A stretch of DNA of 64,000 nt from Nocardioides sp. YR527. Lineage in GTDB: Bacteria > Actinomycetota > Actinomycetes > Propionibacteriales > Nocardioidaceae. The translations under genes and the position numbers were made by a program. The first letter of the stretch is position 1. Every line of letters starts with the position of its first letter. The notes beneath the pieces are model-generated. The model was not told the origin of the DNA. It was given only the letters and a program-made list of their open reading frames with translations, and ran no database searches. Of the stretch, positions 16,889-26,808 are shown piece after piece. Location of the stretch: contig NZ_FNFN01000007.1 of NCBI RefSeq assembly GCF_900101045.1, positions 1 to 64,000 of the forward strand, read 5' to 3'.

Positions 16889-18217
<1,329 letters not shown>

Positions 18218-18229
18218 CCGACCAGCAGG

Positions 18230-19597
18230 TCAGGCGAAGGAGAAGATGAGCGGGAAGGCCACGACCACGACCGCCGCCCACAGGCCGTAGACCGGCAGGT
18301 AGCGGGTCTGCCAGCGCTCCACGTCGTGGAACGTGCCGGTGCGGCGTACGAATCCCAGGGTGAGCCACCCGGTCCAGGCCAGATGCGCCAGCAGGATCAG
18401 GTTGAGGCCGAGGGCCGCGGTCTTGTTGGCGGTCCAGCCGAACTCCGCGATCCGGGTCAGCATCGCGCTCAGCGCGATCGCGTCGACCGCGAGCGCGGCC
18501 ACGACCAGCCCGAGCTGGAGCCAGTCGAACACGCCGGCCGGTTCCATCGGGTTGTGGGCGGAGATGGAGTAGAGCAGCAGGGCAACGACCAGGATCAGGA
18601 CCGCGTCCATCAGGATCAGCAGGTTGCGGTCGACCGCGTCGAAGGAGTCACCGAGGACCATCACCGCGAACATCGCCACCAGCATCACCAGCGCCAGCGG
18701 GGTGAAGACCTTGGTGAGCACCGGCGCGATGTTCTCCACCACGTTCATCTTCACCTCGACCAGCCAGGCGGCGACCATGATCGCGCCGGGGATGCCGAAC
18801 GGCAGGATCCAGTTCTCGAGGTAAGGCTCGAGGTCGAAGCCGGCCAGGTTCCACACCCCGACGCTGAGCCCGATCAGCACGCCGGCGCCGGCCTGGATGA
18901 GGGCCAGATACATCGCCAGCTCACCGGTGAACCTCACGAAGTCCATCCGGCGGCCGTGGGAGCGCCAGTCGCCGCCGGCGTACGCCACTGCGGTGAGCAT
19001 CCACAGCACCACCGGCGTGTGGATGACCACGAGCACGGCGGTCATGCCTGGATCCTCACCCCCGCCGGGCAGGGGGACCATCTCGAACGGGTAGAGATTG
19101 ACCACGAGCACGAGCGCGGCCGCCACCGCCGTCAGGACCGCGGCGACCCGCCAGGAGACCCGGCGCTTGTACGCCAGCCAGCCGGCCACGGCCGGGACCA
19201 GCACGAACGCCACGTTGCGGATGAGCGCGAACTCGTCCAGGGACTCGACCAGGATCTTGAGCGCGATGCCGGCCAGCAGCGCCACACCGATGACCAGGCC
19301 GAGGTCGCGCCAGCGCGACCCTACGACGCCGGTACCCGGCTCCGGGATCAGCACCAGCTGCCGCCACAGCCGCTCGGAGTGCTCGCGGGCGAACTCGCGC
19401 GAGACGTCGTCGAGGTTGCCCATCCGCTTGACCGCGACCAGGAACGCCTCGTCCTCGGCCAGGCCACCGGCAGCCAGATCGGCGATCTGGTTGCGGAGGT
19501 GGTCCTCCATCTCCACGATGTCGTCGGTGGTCATCGCCGGGCGGCGGGCCACGAAGCCGCGCCACTGGTCGATCTGTGCCTCCAGATCCACACTCAT
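18230..19597 (-). CDS. multi-pass membrane protein with permease prefix domain
   Basis: The 455-residue protein starts with a soluble helical region (residues 1-80: EMEDHLRNQIADLAAGG, then AFLVAVKRMGNLDDVSREFA) like permease prefix domain 1, followed by about 10 transmembrane helices. Proteins of this type are regularly encoded with a PadR-type regulator, as here (4-bp overlap). The prefix domain resembles a module on some ABC permeases, but no ATPase is nearby. The role is not known; a stress- or envelope-linked function under PadR control is an inference. Confidence 0.8.
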   Translation of the reverse strand: MSVDLEAQIDQWRGFVARRPAMTTDDIVEMEDHLRNQIADLAAGGLAEDEAFLVAVKRMGNLDDVSREFAREHSERLWRQLVLIPEPGTGVVGSRWRDLGLVIGVALLAGIALKILVESLDEFALIRNVAFVLVPAVAGWLAYKRRVSWRVAAVLTAVAAALVLVVNLYPFEMVPLPGGGEDPGMTAVLVVIHTPVVLWMLTAVAYAGGDWRSHGRRMDFVRFTGELAMYLALIQAGAGVLIGLSVGVWNLAGFDLEPYLENWILPFGIPGAIMVAAWLVEVKMNVVENIAPVLTKVFTPLALVMLVAMFAVMVLGDSFDAVDRNLLILMDAVLILVVALLLYSISAHNPMEPAGVFDWLQLGLVVAALAVDAIALSAMLTRIAEFGWTANKTAALGLNLILLAHLAWTGWLTLGFVRRTGTFHDVERWQTRYLPVYGLWAAVVVVAFPLIFSFA

Positions 19598-19953
19598 GCG
19601 AGTCCCTCCGCGACCGGGGGCGTGCCGAAGCTGCGCCACACGTTGTCCAGGGTGTCGGCGACCACCTGCCACTGCCGCTGCCGTTCGGCGAGCGCCTGAC
19701 GGCCGGTGTCGGTGATCGCATAGTGCTTGCGCCGGCGGCCGGTCTCCGACCGGCCCCAGCTCGCCTCGACGTGGCCGAGTCGCTCCAGGCGGTGCAGCAA
19801 CGGGTAGAGCATCCCGTCGGTCCACTCCATCCTGCCTCCGGAGAGCTCTGCGACCCGTTTGCCGATGGCATAGCCGTACGACTCGCCCTCGGACAGGATG
19901 CCGAGCACGAGCGGGGTCGCCGAGGCGGCGACCAGATCCTTGTCGATGCGCAT
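19594..19953 (-). CDS. PadR family transcriptional regulator
   Basis: The 119-residue protein is a PadR winged helix: LVLGILSEGESYGYAIGKRV, then MEWTDGMLYPLLHRLERLGHV and SWGRSETGRRRKHYAITDTG as wing, with a short C-terminal dimerisation helix. The ATG at 19953 has GGGAGG upstream. Two CCTAG-N5-CTAGG palindromes lie just upstream over the probable -10 box, so it very likely represses itself and the downstream membrane protein. Confidence 0.92.
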   Translation of the reverse strand: MRIDKDLVAASATPLVLGILSEGESYGYAIGKRVAELSGGRMEWTDGMLYPLLHRLERLGHVEASWGRSETGRRRKHYAITDTGRQALAERQRQWQVVADTLDNVWRSFGTPPVAEGLA

Positions 19954-19971
19954 GCGCGCCTGCCTCCCATA

Positions 19972-20009
19972 CCTAGTTCTTCTAGGCATGAACCCTAGCT
20001 GTTCTAGGG
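19972..20009 (-). promoter_or_regulatory. double PadR operator CCTAG-N5-CTAGG
   Basis: Two perfect inverted repeats share the same pattern: CCTAG-N5-CTAGG at 19972-19986 and CCCTAG-N5-CTAGGG at 19993-20009. Their centres are 22 bp apart, two helical turns, so dimers would bind the same DNA face. A minus-strand TAGGGT (19992-19997), a good -10 box, lies inside the second copy. Confidence 0.75.
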
Positions 20010-20070
20010 ATGAGGTAGCGCCGTCTGCACCGAATCTCCACATATCCGACGGTAAAGACCGACCACCCAA

Positions 20071-20076
20071 TAGGCT
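20071..20076 (+). promoter_or_regulatory. -10 box of PH-domain operon, leaderless
   Basis: TAGGCT lies 8 nt before the GTG at 20085, with no ribosome binding site between them. Confidence 0.42.
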
Positions 20077-20084
20077 CGCCAACC

Positions 20085-20603
20085 GTGAGCGACCCCGAGG
20101 CACCACAGCGACTGCGCGAACCCGCCCATCAGGTCTCCGAGCGCGCGCCGGCCTACTGGCGTACGGCGGAGGCGATCGGCGCGGTGATCTGGCTGGCGCT
20201 GGCCGTCGGTGCGGTGGTCGCGGCGATCCTGGTCCCGGAGGGCTTCTGGACCTGGATCCTCTGGCTCGTGGCCGTGGTCTTCGTCCTGGCGCCGGTGCCG
20301 GGGCTGACCTTCGTGCCCTCGATCCGGTTCCGGATCCACCGCTGGGAGGTGACCGACATCGCCGTCCACGTACGCCACGGGTGGCTCACCGTCATCGACG
20401 AGATCGTGCCGCTCTCCCGGGTCCAGACGGTCGACTCGACGCAGGGACCGCTGATGCGGCGGTTCGGGCTGCGTACGGTCAAGGTCTCGACCGCCTCCTC
20501 GGCGGGCACCGTCCAGATCGCCTGCCTCGAGGACGCGCTCGCTCTCGAGGTCGTCGCGAAGCTGGTCGCGATCACCGCCGCGACGCCTGAGGACGCTACG
20601 TGA
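20085..20603 (+). CDS. PH-domain membrane protein, YdbS-like
   Basis: The 172-residue protein has two transmembrane helices (about residues 30-75) followed by one bacterial PH domain (bPH2): RIHRWEVTDIAVHVRHGWLT, IVPLSRVQTVDSTQGPLMRR and LRTVKVSTASSAGTVQIACL. This is the layout of B. subtilis YdbS, which with YdbT affects resistance to some bacteriocins. It overlaps the next gene by 4 bp. It probably acts as a membrane-envelope protein; the ligand is unknown. Confidence 0.88.
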   Translation: MSDPEAPQRLREPAHQVSERAPAYWRTAEAIGAVIWLALAVGAVVAAILVPEGFWTWILWLVAVVFVLAPVPGLTFVPSIRFRIHRWEVTDIAVHVRHGWLTVIDEIVPLSRVQTVDSTQGPLMRRFGLRTVKVSTASSAGTVQIACLEDALALEVVAKLVAITAATPEDAT

Positions 20604-22192
20604 GCACACCCGAGGTCCCTGACGTTCCTGAGGTTCCCGAGATCTCCGAGGCGCCTGTCGTTCCGGACGCGGATTGGCAGCGGCTGGCCGGCTGGACGGC
20701 GGTCGTCAGCCCGCTCTCGACGCTGCGCCAGGCGATCATCCCGGCCGCGATCGGCGCCTTCGGTGCCGGGCAGGCGAACGTGTTCATCGGTCTGCTGGTC
20801 GCGGCCGGCATCGCGGTGGTCGCGGCCCTGGCCGGCATGATCCCGTGGCTGACCACGAGCTATCGGGTGACGCCGACCCACCTGGAGGTACGCAAGGGTC
20901 TGCTCAACCGCACCACGTTGACCGCCCGGCTCGACCGGGTGCGCAGCGTCGACCTGAGCTCGACCCTCATCCACCGCGCGCTCGGGGTCACCAAGGTCAA
21001 CGTCGGCACCGGGGTCGACGAGGGCCAGATCACCCTCGACTCGCTGACCAAGGACTCTGCCGCGCGGCTGCGACGCGAGCTCCTGCACTCGGCCCCCGCG
21101 CCGGCGGCGGCCGACGTACCCGCAGCTGCCGGGCCCTCGCCACAGGTCGAGCCCGTCGAGGCCACCTCCGAAGGTGAGGTCGTCGCCCGGCTCGACTGGT
21201 CCTGGATCAGGTACGCCCCGCTCAACCTCAAGAACCTCGCGATCGCGGTCGGCGGTCTGGGCGCGGTCTTCGGTGCCTTCTCCGACCTCATCCCGTGGGA
21301 GTCCTTCGGCGTCCGGGTCACCAACGGCGAGATCAACGGCGTCCCTGTCGAGGAGGTCACCCGCATGCTGTTCATCGCCGTGCCGGTCGCCATCGTCGGC
21401 GCGGCCGCGGTGTGGGCGATCGGGTCGTGCATCGGCTACGCGGTGCGTTGGTGGGACCTTCAGGTGGTTCGCGAGCAGGGCCGGGAAGGCACCACGCTGC
21501 GACGCAGCTTCGGCCTGACCAGCACCCGCGCGACTACGGTGGAAGAGGCGAAGGTACGCGGCGCAACCTCGACCGTCGGCCCGCTGATCGGCCTCGCCGG
21601 CGGTGCCGACCTCAACCTGCTGACGACCGGGCTCGAGGACAACTTTCCCGCGGTCCTGCCGACGGCACCGGAGCAGGTCGTCTCCGAGGTCGGCACCGAC
21701 ATCCTCGGCGAGGACGCGTTCTCCGCGGCGCTCACCGGCCACGGGCCGCGGCCGCGCCGGCGCTACTGGTTCCGCGCTGTCGTCGCCACCGTCGTGTGGA
21801 CGCTCGTCGCGCTCGTCCCGACCGTGCTGATCGGAGTCTTCGGCGACACCTGGATCTGGTGGATCCCCGTCGCTGTGCTGGTCTTGGCACTCGTTCTCGG
21901 GCTGCTCGGTGCCGAGCTGCGCCACCGCCACCTCGGCCACGCGCTCACCGACCGCTACCTGGTGGTCCGATCCGGCTCCTACACCGCCGTGCGTACAGCG
22001 CTGCAGACCGACGGCATCATCGGCTGGCGGGTGCGGCAGACCTTCTTCGACCGCCGCGTCGGCCTGGCCCAGGTCACCGCGATGACCGCGGCCGGCCAGG
22101 AGCACGTCGACATCCCGGACGTACCGCTCGAGACGGCCATCGCCCTCGCGGCGGCGGCCACGCCGCGTACGATCTCGGAGTTCGTCGAATAA
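20600..22192 (+). CDS. multi-PH-domain membrane protein, YdbT-like
   Basis: The 530-residue protein is the larger partner of the YdbS/YdbT-type pair. It has pairs of transmembrane helices near the N-terminus, at about 215-285 and at about 395-435. These are interleaved with three bPH2 domains (for example RVTPTHLEVRKGLLN with VRSVDLSSTLIHRALGV, and ALTDRYLVVRSGSY). The GTG overlaps the previous stop (GTGA). Both proteins probably form one membrane complex. Confidence 0.88.
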   Translation: MSTPEVPDVPEVPEISEAPVVPDADWQRLAGWTAVVSPLSTLRQAIIPAAIGAFGAGQANVFIGLLVAAGIAVVAALAGMIPWLTTSYRVTPTHLEVRKGLLNRTTLTARLDRVRSVDLSSTLIHRALGVTKVNVGTGVDEGQITLDSLTKDSAARLRRELLHSAPAPAAADVPAAAGPSPQVEPVEATSEGEVVARLDWSWIRYAPLNLKNLAIAVGGLGAVFGAFSDLIPWESFGVRVTNGEINGVPVEEVTRMLFIAVPVAIVGAAAVWAIGSCIGYAVRWWDLQVVREQGREGTTLRRSFGLTSTRATTVEEAKVRGATSTVGPLIGLAGGADLNLLTTGLEDNFPAVLPTAPEQVVSEVGTDILGEDAFSAALTGHGPRPRRRYWFRAVVATVVWTLVALVPTVLIGVFGDTWIWWIPVAVLVLALVLGLLGAELRHRHLGHALTDRYLVVRSGSYTAVRTALQTDGIIGWRVRQTFFDRRVGLAQVTAMTAAGQEHVDIPDVPLETAIALAAAATPRTISEFVE

Positions 22193-22232
22193 CCCGTTCC
22201 ACTTCGGACGGGCTTCGGTGGATGATCCGGCC

Positions 22233-22640
22233 ATGACCATCCAGATCCGCCACCTCACCTTCGACAGCGCCGACCCCCGCAAGCTCGGGGAGTTCTGGTC
22301 GGCCGTCACCGGCTGGCACCTCTTCTACGACGAGGACCCCGAGGTGATCGTCGCCCGCAGCTTTCCCTCGAAGGAGCTGATGTTCCTCTTCGTCCCGGTG
22401 CCGGAGGCGAAGTCGGCGAAGAACCGGGTCCACATCGACATCAAGCCGGAGGACACCACCCGCGACGAGCTCGTCGAGCGCGCGCTCTCGCTCGGCGCCA
22501 CCGTCTTCGGCGACCACCGCAAGGAGGACGGGACCGGCTTCGTCGCGCTCTGCGACCCCGAGGGCAACGAGTTCTGCATCGAGCGTGGCGAGCACGAGAT
22601 GACCTCGAGCGGACCGATGAAGATCGGGCTCACCATCTGA
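22233..22640 (+). CDS. VOC family protein
   Basis: The 135-residue protein is a single glyoxalase/bleomycin-resistance-like domain: IRHLTFDSADPRKLGEFWSA at the N-terminus, NRVHIDIKPEDTTRDELVER in the middle and FVALCDPEGNEFCIERG at the end. The last is the typical metal-ligand strand (Glu of NEFCIE). No substrate can be assigned. The ATG at 22233 is used; a GTG 15 nt upstream is possible. It converges on the BNR-repeat gene with 3 bp between the stops. Confidence 0.86.
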   Translation: MTIQIRHLTFDSADPRKLGEFWSAVTGWHLFYDEDPEVIVARSFPSKELMFLFVPVPEAKSAKNRVHIDIKPEDTTRDELVERALSLGATVFGDHRKEDGTGFVALCDPEGNEFCIERGEHEMTSSGPMKIGLTI

Positions 22641-22643
22641 CCC

Positions 22644-23687
22644 TCAGCGGGCGAGCACCCCGACCCGCCCACCCGCACCGGCGGCCCAGCAGCTGCCCTG
22701 GACGCAGTCGACGGTGTGGAAGCGGGTCTGGGTGGCTCCGAACGGCTTCCAGGAGCGGCCGTTGTCGTGGCTGATATCGCTGCCGTTGGGGCCGACCGCA
22801 ATCGCGGTACGACCGCCGACCCAGGCCACCGCCTCGCGGTATCCGCCCAGGTCAGAGCTGGAGTTGATCCACGTGCGGCCACCGTCGGTGGAGTACGCGG
22901 CGCGGTCGACGCCGTCGTCCTCGAGGCCGAAGTCGCCACCGACCGCGATCCCCTGGCGAGGGTTGCGGAAGCCGAGCCCGAAGACGCCGGCGGCCTCGCC
23001 GGTCGCGATCGTGGAGTCGGCGGAGCGCCAGGAGCTGCCACCGTCGTGGGTGGCGTAGATCTTCGCGGCCGCGCCGCCACCGCCGATCCAGGCGTCGCGT
23101 GCCCCCGCGGTGACCAGGCAGGTCCCGCTGGCCGAGTAGCCGAACTCGCCCGGCGCCTCCAGGCCGCGCGTGTCCGCGATCGTCCAGGTGTCGCCGCCGT
23201 CCGAGGTCGTGATGATGCGCCACTCGCCGTCGACCGGGTCGCTCATCGCGATCCCCCGCTTGCCGCCGGGCCAGAAGTCGACGCAGTTGTAGAACGCGGT
23301 CGGCTCCGCGGACCGGAACGTCTCGGTCCAGGTCGCGCCGCCGTCGACGGTCTTGTAGATCCGGCTCGCCTCGCCCTCGCCGATGGAGAGCACCACCGCC
23401 TCGCTCGCCGAGCGTGCCTCCACGTCGCGGAAGAGCAGCCCCTCGGATCCCGGTGGCGAGACCTCGTCCCACGTCTTTCCGCCGTCCGTCGTCCGGAACA
23501 CTCCCCCGCCGTCGCCGCCGACCCACGCGGTCCTCCGGTCGACCGCGTCCAGCGCCCGGAACCCCTGCGTCGTATCGACGTTCACAGACGTCCAGTCGTA
23601 CGCACCCCCAGCCTGCGCCGCCGGCGCGAACGTGAGGGTGGTGAGAGCGAGAGTGGCCGCCGCTGCGGCTCCGACAACGATGCGCAC
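22644..23687 (-). CDS. secreted BNR/HCF136-like beta-propeller protein
   Basis: The 347-residue protein has a signal peptide (residues 1-26, ending APAAQA) and then repeated BNR Asp-box motifs (FRTTDGGKTWDEV, YKTVDGGATWTET, TTSDGGDTWTI, ATHDGGSSWR, STDGGRTWI and SHDNGRSWKPF). This is the pattern of sialidase-like and photosystem-II-stability (HCF136/YCF48-like) beta-propellers. Sialidase catalytic residues are not evident, so a binding or scaffold role is more likely. Two Cys near the C-terminus (CVQGSC) may form a disulfide. It is exported; the partner is unknown. Confidence 0.83.
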   Translation of the reverse strand: MRIVVGAAAAATLALTTLTFAPAAQAGGAYDWTSVNVDTTQGFRALDAVDRRTAWVGGDGGGVFRTTDGGKTWDEVSPPGSEGLLFRDVEARSASEAVVLSIGEGEASRIYKTVDGGATWTETFRSAEPTAFYNCVDFWPGGKRGIAMSDPVDGEWRIITTSDGGDTWTIADTRGLEAPGEFGYSASGTCLVTAGARDAWIGGGGAAAKIYATHDGGSSWRSADSTIATGEAAGVFGLGFRNPRQGIAVGGDFGLEDDGVDRAAYSTDGGRTWINSSSDLGGYREAVAWVGGRTAIAVGPNGSDISHDNGRSWKPFGATQTRFHTVDCVQGSCWAAGAGGRVGVLAR

Positions 23688-23721
23688 GAAGGTTCACCCT
23701 GGCCCTGCGGGGCCGTTCTGT

Positions 23722-23830
23722 CCACCGATCCGGCAAAACTCGTCCGCCGAATCGGTGGCTTCGGCAGGCGAATCTGTAGTTGTGGGCGCCGAAAGTCGAG
23801 TTTCGTCCTCCACAACCGCAGATTCGGCGG
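23722..23830. repeat. composite palindromic intergenic element
   Basis: Several nested inverted repeats lie between two divergent genes. CCACCGAT (23722-23729) pairs with 23751-23758. A 16-nt arm (23770-23785) pairs with 23810-23825 with two mismatches, around an inner CGAAA/TTTCG hairpin. CCGCCGAATC (23744-23753) also pairs with 23821-23830. It looks like a small repeat element more than a terminator, because no gene ends here. Confidence 0.6.
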
Positions 23831-23930
23831 GCCAGATGTGCGGACTCGGTAATTTTCTTCCGTGACCGGTTGGTAGCCCCTAGAGTGAATCGCCGTGCCG
23901 CGTACCAGCGGTGCAGATCGGGAGGTTGTC

Positions 23931-25778
23931 ATGAGCGGAACGACACTGACCAGACGCGGAAGGTTGGCGGCTGCGGGACTCGCGGCCGCGGTGGCCGTGG
24001 CGATGCCGTACGCGGCAACGCACGCCGCAGAGCCGGATCCGCCCGCGACGGCCGCCGCCAAGAAGCCGACACAGCACGGCAAGATCGTCTCGCTGATGCG
24101 CCACATGTCGCTGCAGCAGAAGGTCGGCCAGCTCTTCGTGATCGAGGTCTACGGACGCGACGCCAACAACGTCAGCGACACGGCGAAGGCCGGCAACCAG
24201 AAGCTCTACGGGGTGGACACCCCGGCGCAGGCGATCGCCAAGTACCAGCCCGGCGGCGTCATCTACTTCACCACCCGCGGCCCCGACAACATCGGTGACG
24301 CGGCCCAGGTGGCGACGCTCTCCAACGGTCTCCAGCACACCGCGCTGCAGCAGCGACCCAAGATCCCGCTCAACATCGCGGTCGACCAGGAGGGCGGCGC
24401 GCTCGTGGCCCGCTTCGGTCCGGCCAGCGGCGCCACCCAGATGCCCGGTCAGATGGCGCTGGGCGCTGACGGCTCGACCGAGGACGCAGCCCGGTCGGCC
24501 GAGGTGATCGGCACCGAGCTGGCCGCCGTCGGCATCACCCAGGACTACGCGCCGGTCGCCGACGTCAACCTCAACCCCAACAACCCGGTCATCGGCATCC
24601 GTAGCGCCGGGGCCGACTCCGACGCGGTCTCCGACATCGTCGCCGCCGAGGTCGGTGGCTTCGACGACGGCGGCCTCTCCTCCATCGCCAAGCACTTCCC
24701 CGGCCACGGCGACACCGGCACCGACAGCCACTACGGCCTGCCCGAGGTGACCCACAGCCGCGAGGAGCTCGAGGCGATCGACCTGCCGCCCTTCGAGGCC
24801 GCGATCGACGCCGGGATCGACGCGATCATGACTGCCCATGTGACCGTGCCGGCGATCGACCCGAGCGGCGAGCCGGCCACCATGTCGGAACCGATCCTCA
24901 CCGGTCTGCTCCGCGAGGAGATGGGCTTCGACGGCCTGATCGTGACCGACGCCCTCGACATGCAGGGCGCGAGCGCCACCTACCCGCCCGACGTCGCCCC
25001 GGTCGAGGCGTTCCTCGCCGGCGCCGACCAGCTGCTCATCCCGCCGCAGATGGACACGGCGTACGCCGCGGTCCTCGACGCCGTCAAGGACGGCACCATC
25101 TCGCGCAAGCGGCTCGACGAGTCGGTCTACCGGATCCTCGAGCACAAGCTCGAGAACAAGATCTTCGAGAGCCCGTACGTCGACCCGGCCGCCGCTCCGG
25201 CGGTCTTCAGCAACCCGGCGCACAAGGCCGACGCCCAGGCGATCTCCGATCGCACCACCACCCTGGTGAAGAACGACGACGGCCTGCTGCCGCTGGCGAC
25301 CGGGACGAAGAACGTCCTGGTCGCGGGCTGGGGCGTGGACACGACGGCGGGCATCGCAGCCGGGCTCCAGAAGCGCGGCGCGACGACCCAGGTGCTGCAG
25401 TCGGGCACCACTCCGACCGACGCGCAGATCGACGCCGCCGTCCAAGCCGCCGCAGGCAAGGACCTGGTCGTGGTGCCGACCAACAACGCCTGGCAGATCA
25501 ACCCGGCGACAGGCCAGCCGACCCCGGCGGCCGTGGCCCAGACCAAGCTGGTCAAGGCGCTGCTCGCCACCGACGTCCCGGTGATCGTGGCCGCGATGCG
25601 CAACCCCTACGACGTCACCTCCTTCCCCGAGGCCGCGACGGTGCTCGACACCTACGGCTACACCTCCCACCAGCTCGAGTCGCTGGTGCGGGTGCTCTAC
25701 GGCGAGGTCAACCCGAGCGGCAAGCTGCCGGTCGAGATCCCCGACCTCTACCCGCTGGGCCACGGGCTGTCCTACTAG
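23931..25778 (+). CDS. secreted GH3 family beta-N-acetylhexosaminidase
   Basis: The 615-residue protein has an N-terminal signal with twin arginines (LTRRGRLAAAG, residues 6-16), so Tat export is possible. A GH3 catalytic domain follows: the KHFPGHGDTGTDSH motif (254-267) gives the Asp-His acid/base dyad of NagZ-type enzymes, and Asp340 in VTDALDM is the nucleophile. A C-terminal GH3-C domain extends to the end. It should release N-acetylglucosamine or related sugars outside the membrane. The ATG at 23931 has GGGAGG upstream. A TAGAGT at 23881-23886, 8 nt before a GTG at 23895, would allow a leaderless form 12 residues longer. Confidence 0.92.
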   Translation: MSGTTLTRRGRLAAAGLAAAVAVAMPYAATHAAEPDPPATAAAKKPTQHGKIVSLMRHMSLQQKVGQLFVIEVYGRDANNVSDTAKAGNQKLYGVDTPAQAIAKYQPGGVIYFTTRGPDNIGDAAQVATLSNGLQHTALQQRPKIPLNIAVDQEGGALVARFGPASGATQMPGQMALGADGSTEDAARSAEVIGTELAAVGITQDYAPVADVNLNPNNPVIGIRSAGADSDAVSDIVAAEVGGFDDGGLSSIAKHFPGHGDTGTDSHYGLPEVTHSREELEAIDLPPFEAAIDAGIDAIMTAHVTVPAIDPSGEPATMSEPILTGLLREEMGFDGLIVTDALDMQGASATYPPDVAPVEAFLAGADQLLIPPQMDTAYAAVLDAVKDGTISRKRLDESVYRILEHKLENKIFESPYVDPAAAPAVFSNPAHKADAQAISDRTTTLVKNDDGLLPLATGTKNVLVAGWGVDTTAGIAAGLQKRGATTQVLQSGTTPTDAQIDAAVQAAAGKDLVVVPTNNAWQINPATGQPTPAAVAQTKLVKALLATDVPVIVAAMRNPYDVTSFPEAATVLDTYGYTSHQLESLVRVLYGEVNPSGKLPVEIPDLYPLGHGLSY

Positions 25779-25787
25779 GAACCCCAT

Positions 25788-25825
25788 GAGAGCGGCCCTC
25801 CCGGAAGACCGGGAGGGCCGCTCTC
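25788..25825. terminator. bidirectional terminator
   Basis: A perfect 17-bp stem (25788-25804 with 25809-25825) and AAGA loop lie between two converging genes. The stem is very GC-rich, and TTGCT follows on the plus strand. It can serve both the GH3 and the metalloprotease genes. Confidence 0.85.
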
Positions 25826-25839
25826 TTGCTGCTGGCGGA

Positions 25840-26643
25840 TCAGGAGCCGTACAGCGCCCGGATCCCGGCCGCGTCGGAGGCCTGGAACTCCAGGTCCGAG
25901 GAGCCGCCGTTGCACTGCGGGTAGTGCATGATCGAGGACGAGTCGTACGGGGTCAGCGCACGCCAGTTGTTGTCCTCGAAGCATGTCGCCGCCTCCGGGC
26001 GGGTGTGCTCGTGGCGGAACCCGAGCGCGTGACCGAGCTCGTGCGCGAGGATGTCACCCGGCTCCCAGTTGCCCGACGAGAAGATCGAGTCGTCGATGAG
26101 CACGTTGCGCGAACGCTTCGAGGTCGAGGGGAAGAACGCCCGCGCGATGTACTGCGAGGTGTTCACCGGCTCGACCGAGAAGAGCACGTTGGAGTTTCGG
26201 GTGTTGCACGCGCCGTCCTGGGCGGGGACGTAGGTGAACTCGACCGCCGAGCTCGCCCCCTCCCACAGGCCGGCACCCTGCGCCATCGCGGTGACGATGG
26301 CGGCCTTGTTGGTACCGAACTTGTCCGAGACACAGTAGGTCAGGTTGAGCGCCTGCGAGGCCGACCACTTGTCGTCCTTCCCGCTGACGGTGTTGACGAT
26401 GAGACCGTCCTTGGGAATGTGCTTCGGCGTCGAGACCATCGACTCGTAGAACTTGTGCAGGTCACCCTGGTTGGACACGACCTCGTCGCCGTTGACGACG
26501 TACTGACCGTCGAAGTCGACGTACGTGGACGCCTCGAACTCCTGGTAGCTCGGTGCCTCCTCGGCGAATGCGGGAACCATCGACGCAGTCAGCGCCGCGG
26601 CACCCGCAGCCGCGGCGATCATCATGGGAATACGAACTCGCAT
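25840..26643 (-). CDS. secreted astacin-like zinc metalloprotease
   Basis: The 267-residue protein has a signal peptide ending AFA near residue 27, a propeptide-like stretch, and a metzincin catalytic domain. The zinc motif HELGHALGFRHEH starts at His201 (Glu202 catalytic; His201, His205 and His211 as ligands) and is followed by TRPE. The Met-turn SIMHYP is at 238-243. These are closest to astacins, though the catalytic domain is short and may belong to an M12/M57-like branch. AGGAGGAAG precedes the ATG at 26643. It is probably an extracellular protease; substrate unknown. Confidence 0.88.
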   Translation of the reverse strand: MRVRIPMMIAAAAGAAALTASMVPAFAEEAPSYQEFEASTYVDFDGQYVVNGDEVVSNQGDLHKFYESMVSTPKHIPKDGLIVNTVSGKDDKWSASQALNLTYCVSDKFGTNKAAIVTAMAQGAGLWEGASSAVEFTYVPAQDGACNTRNSNVLFSVEPVNTSQYIARAFFPSTSKRSRNVLIDDSIFSSGNWEPGDILAHELGHALGFRHEHTRPEAATCFEDNNWRALTPYDSSSIMHYPQCNGGSSDLEFQASDAAGIRALYGS

Positions 26644-26808
26644 AGCTCTTCCTCCTGGAGATGTGAGCGGCCACCCGAGATAGGGCACCCCGAGGGCCAC
26701 AGGAGATTCAAGCGTTACGACCCCGAATACGGCATAGAAACTTCGGTCAAATTCCTATCTCCCAGGCAAAAGTTTCGAACTGAACTCGTACGTTTGCCGC
26801 CGGTCGCA

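Noticed and set aside
23880..25787. A 635-codon open frame on the minus strand
   Set aside because: It lies opposite the GH3 gene with its catalytic motifs and signal peptide, and has the same shadow composition.
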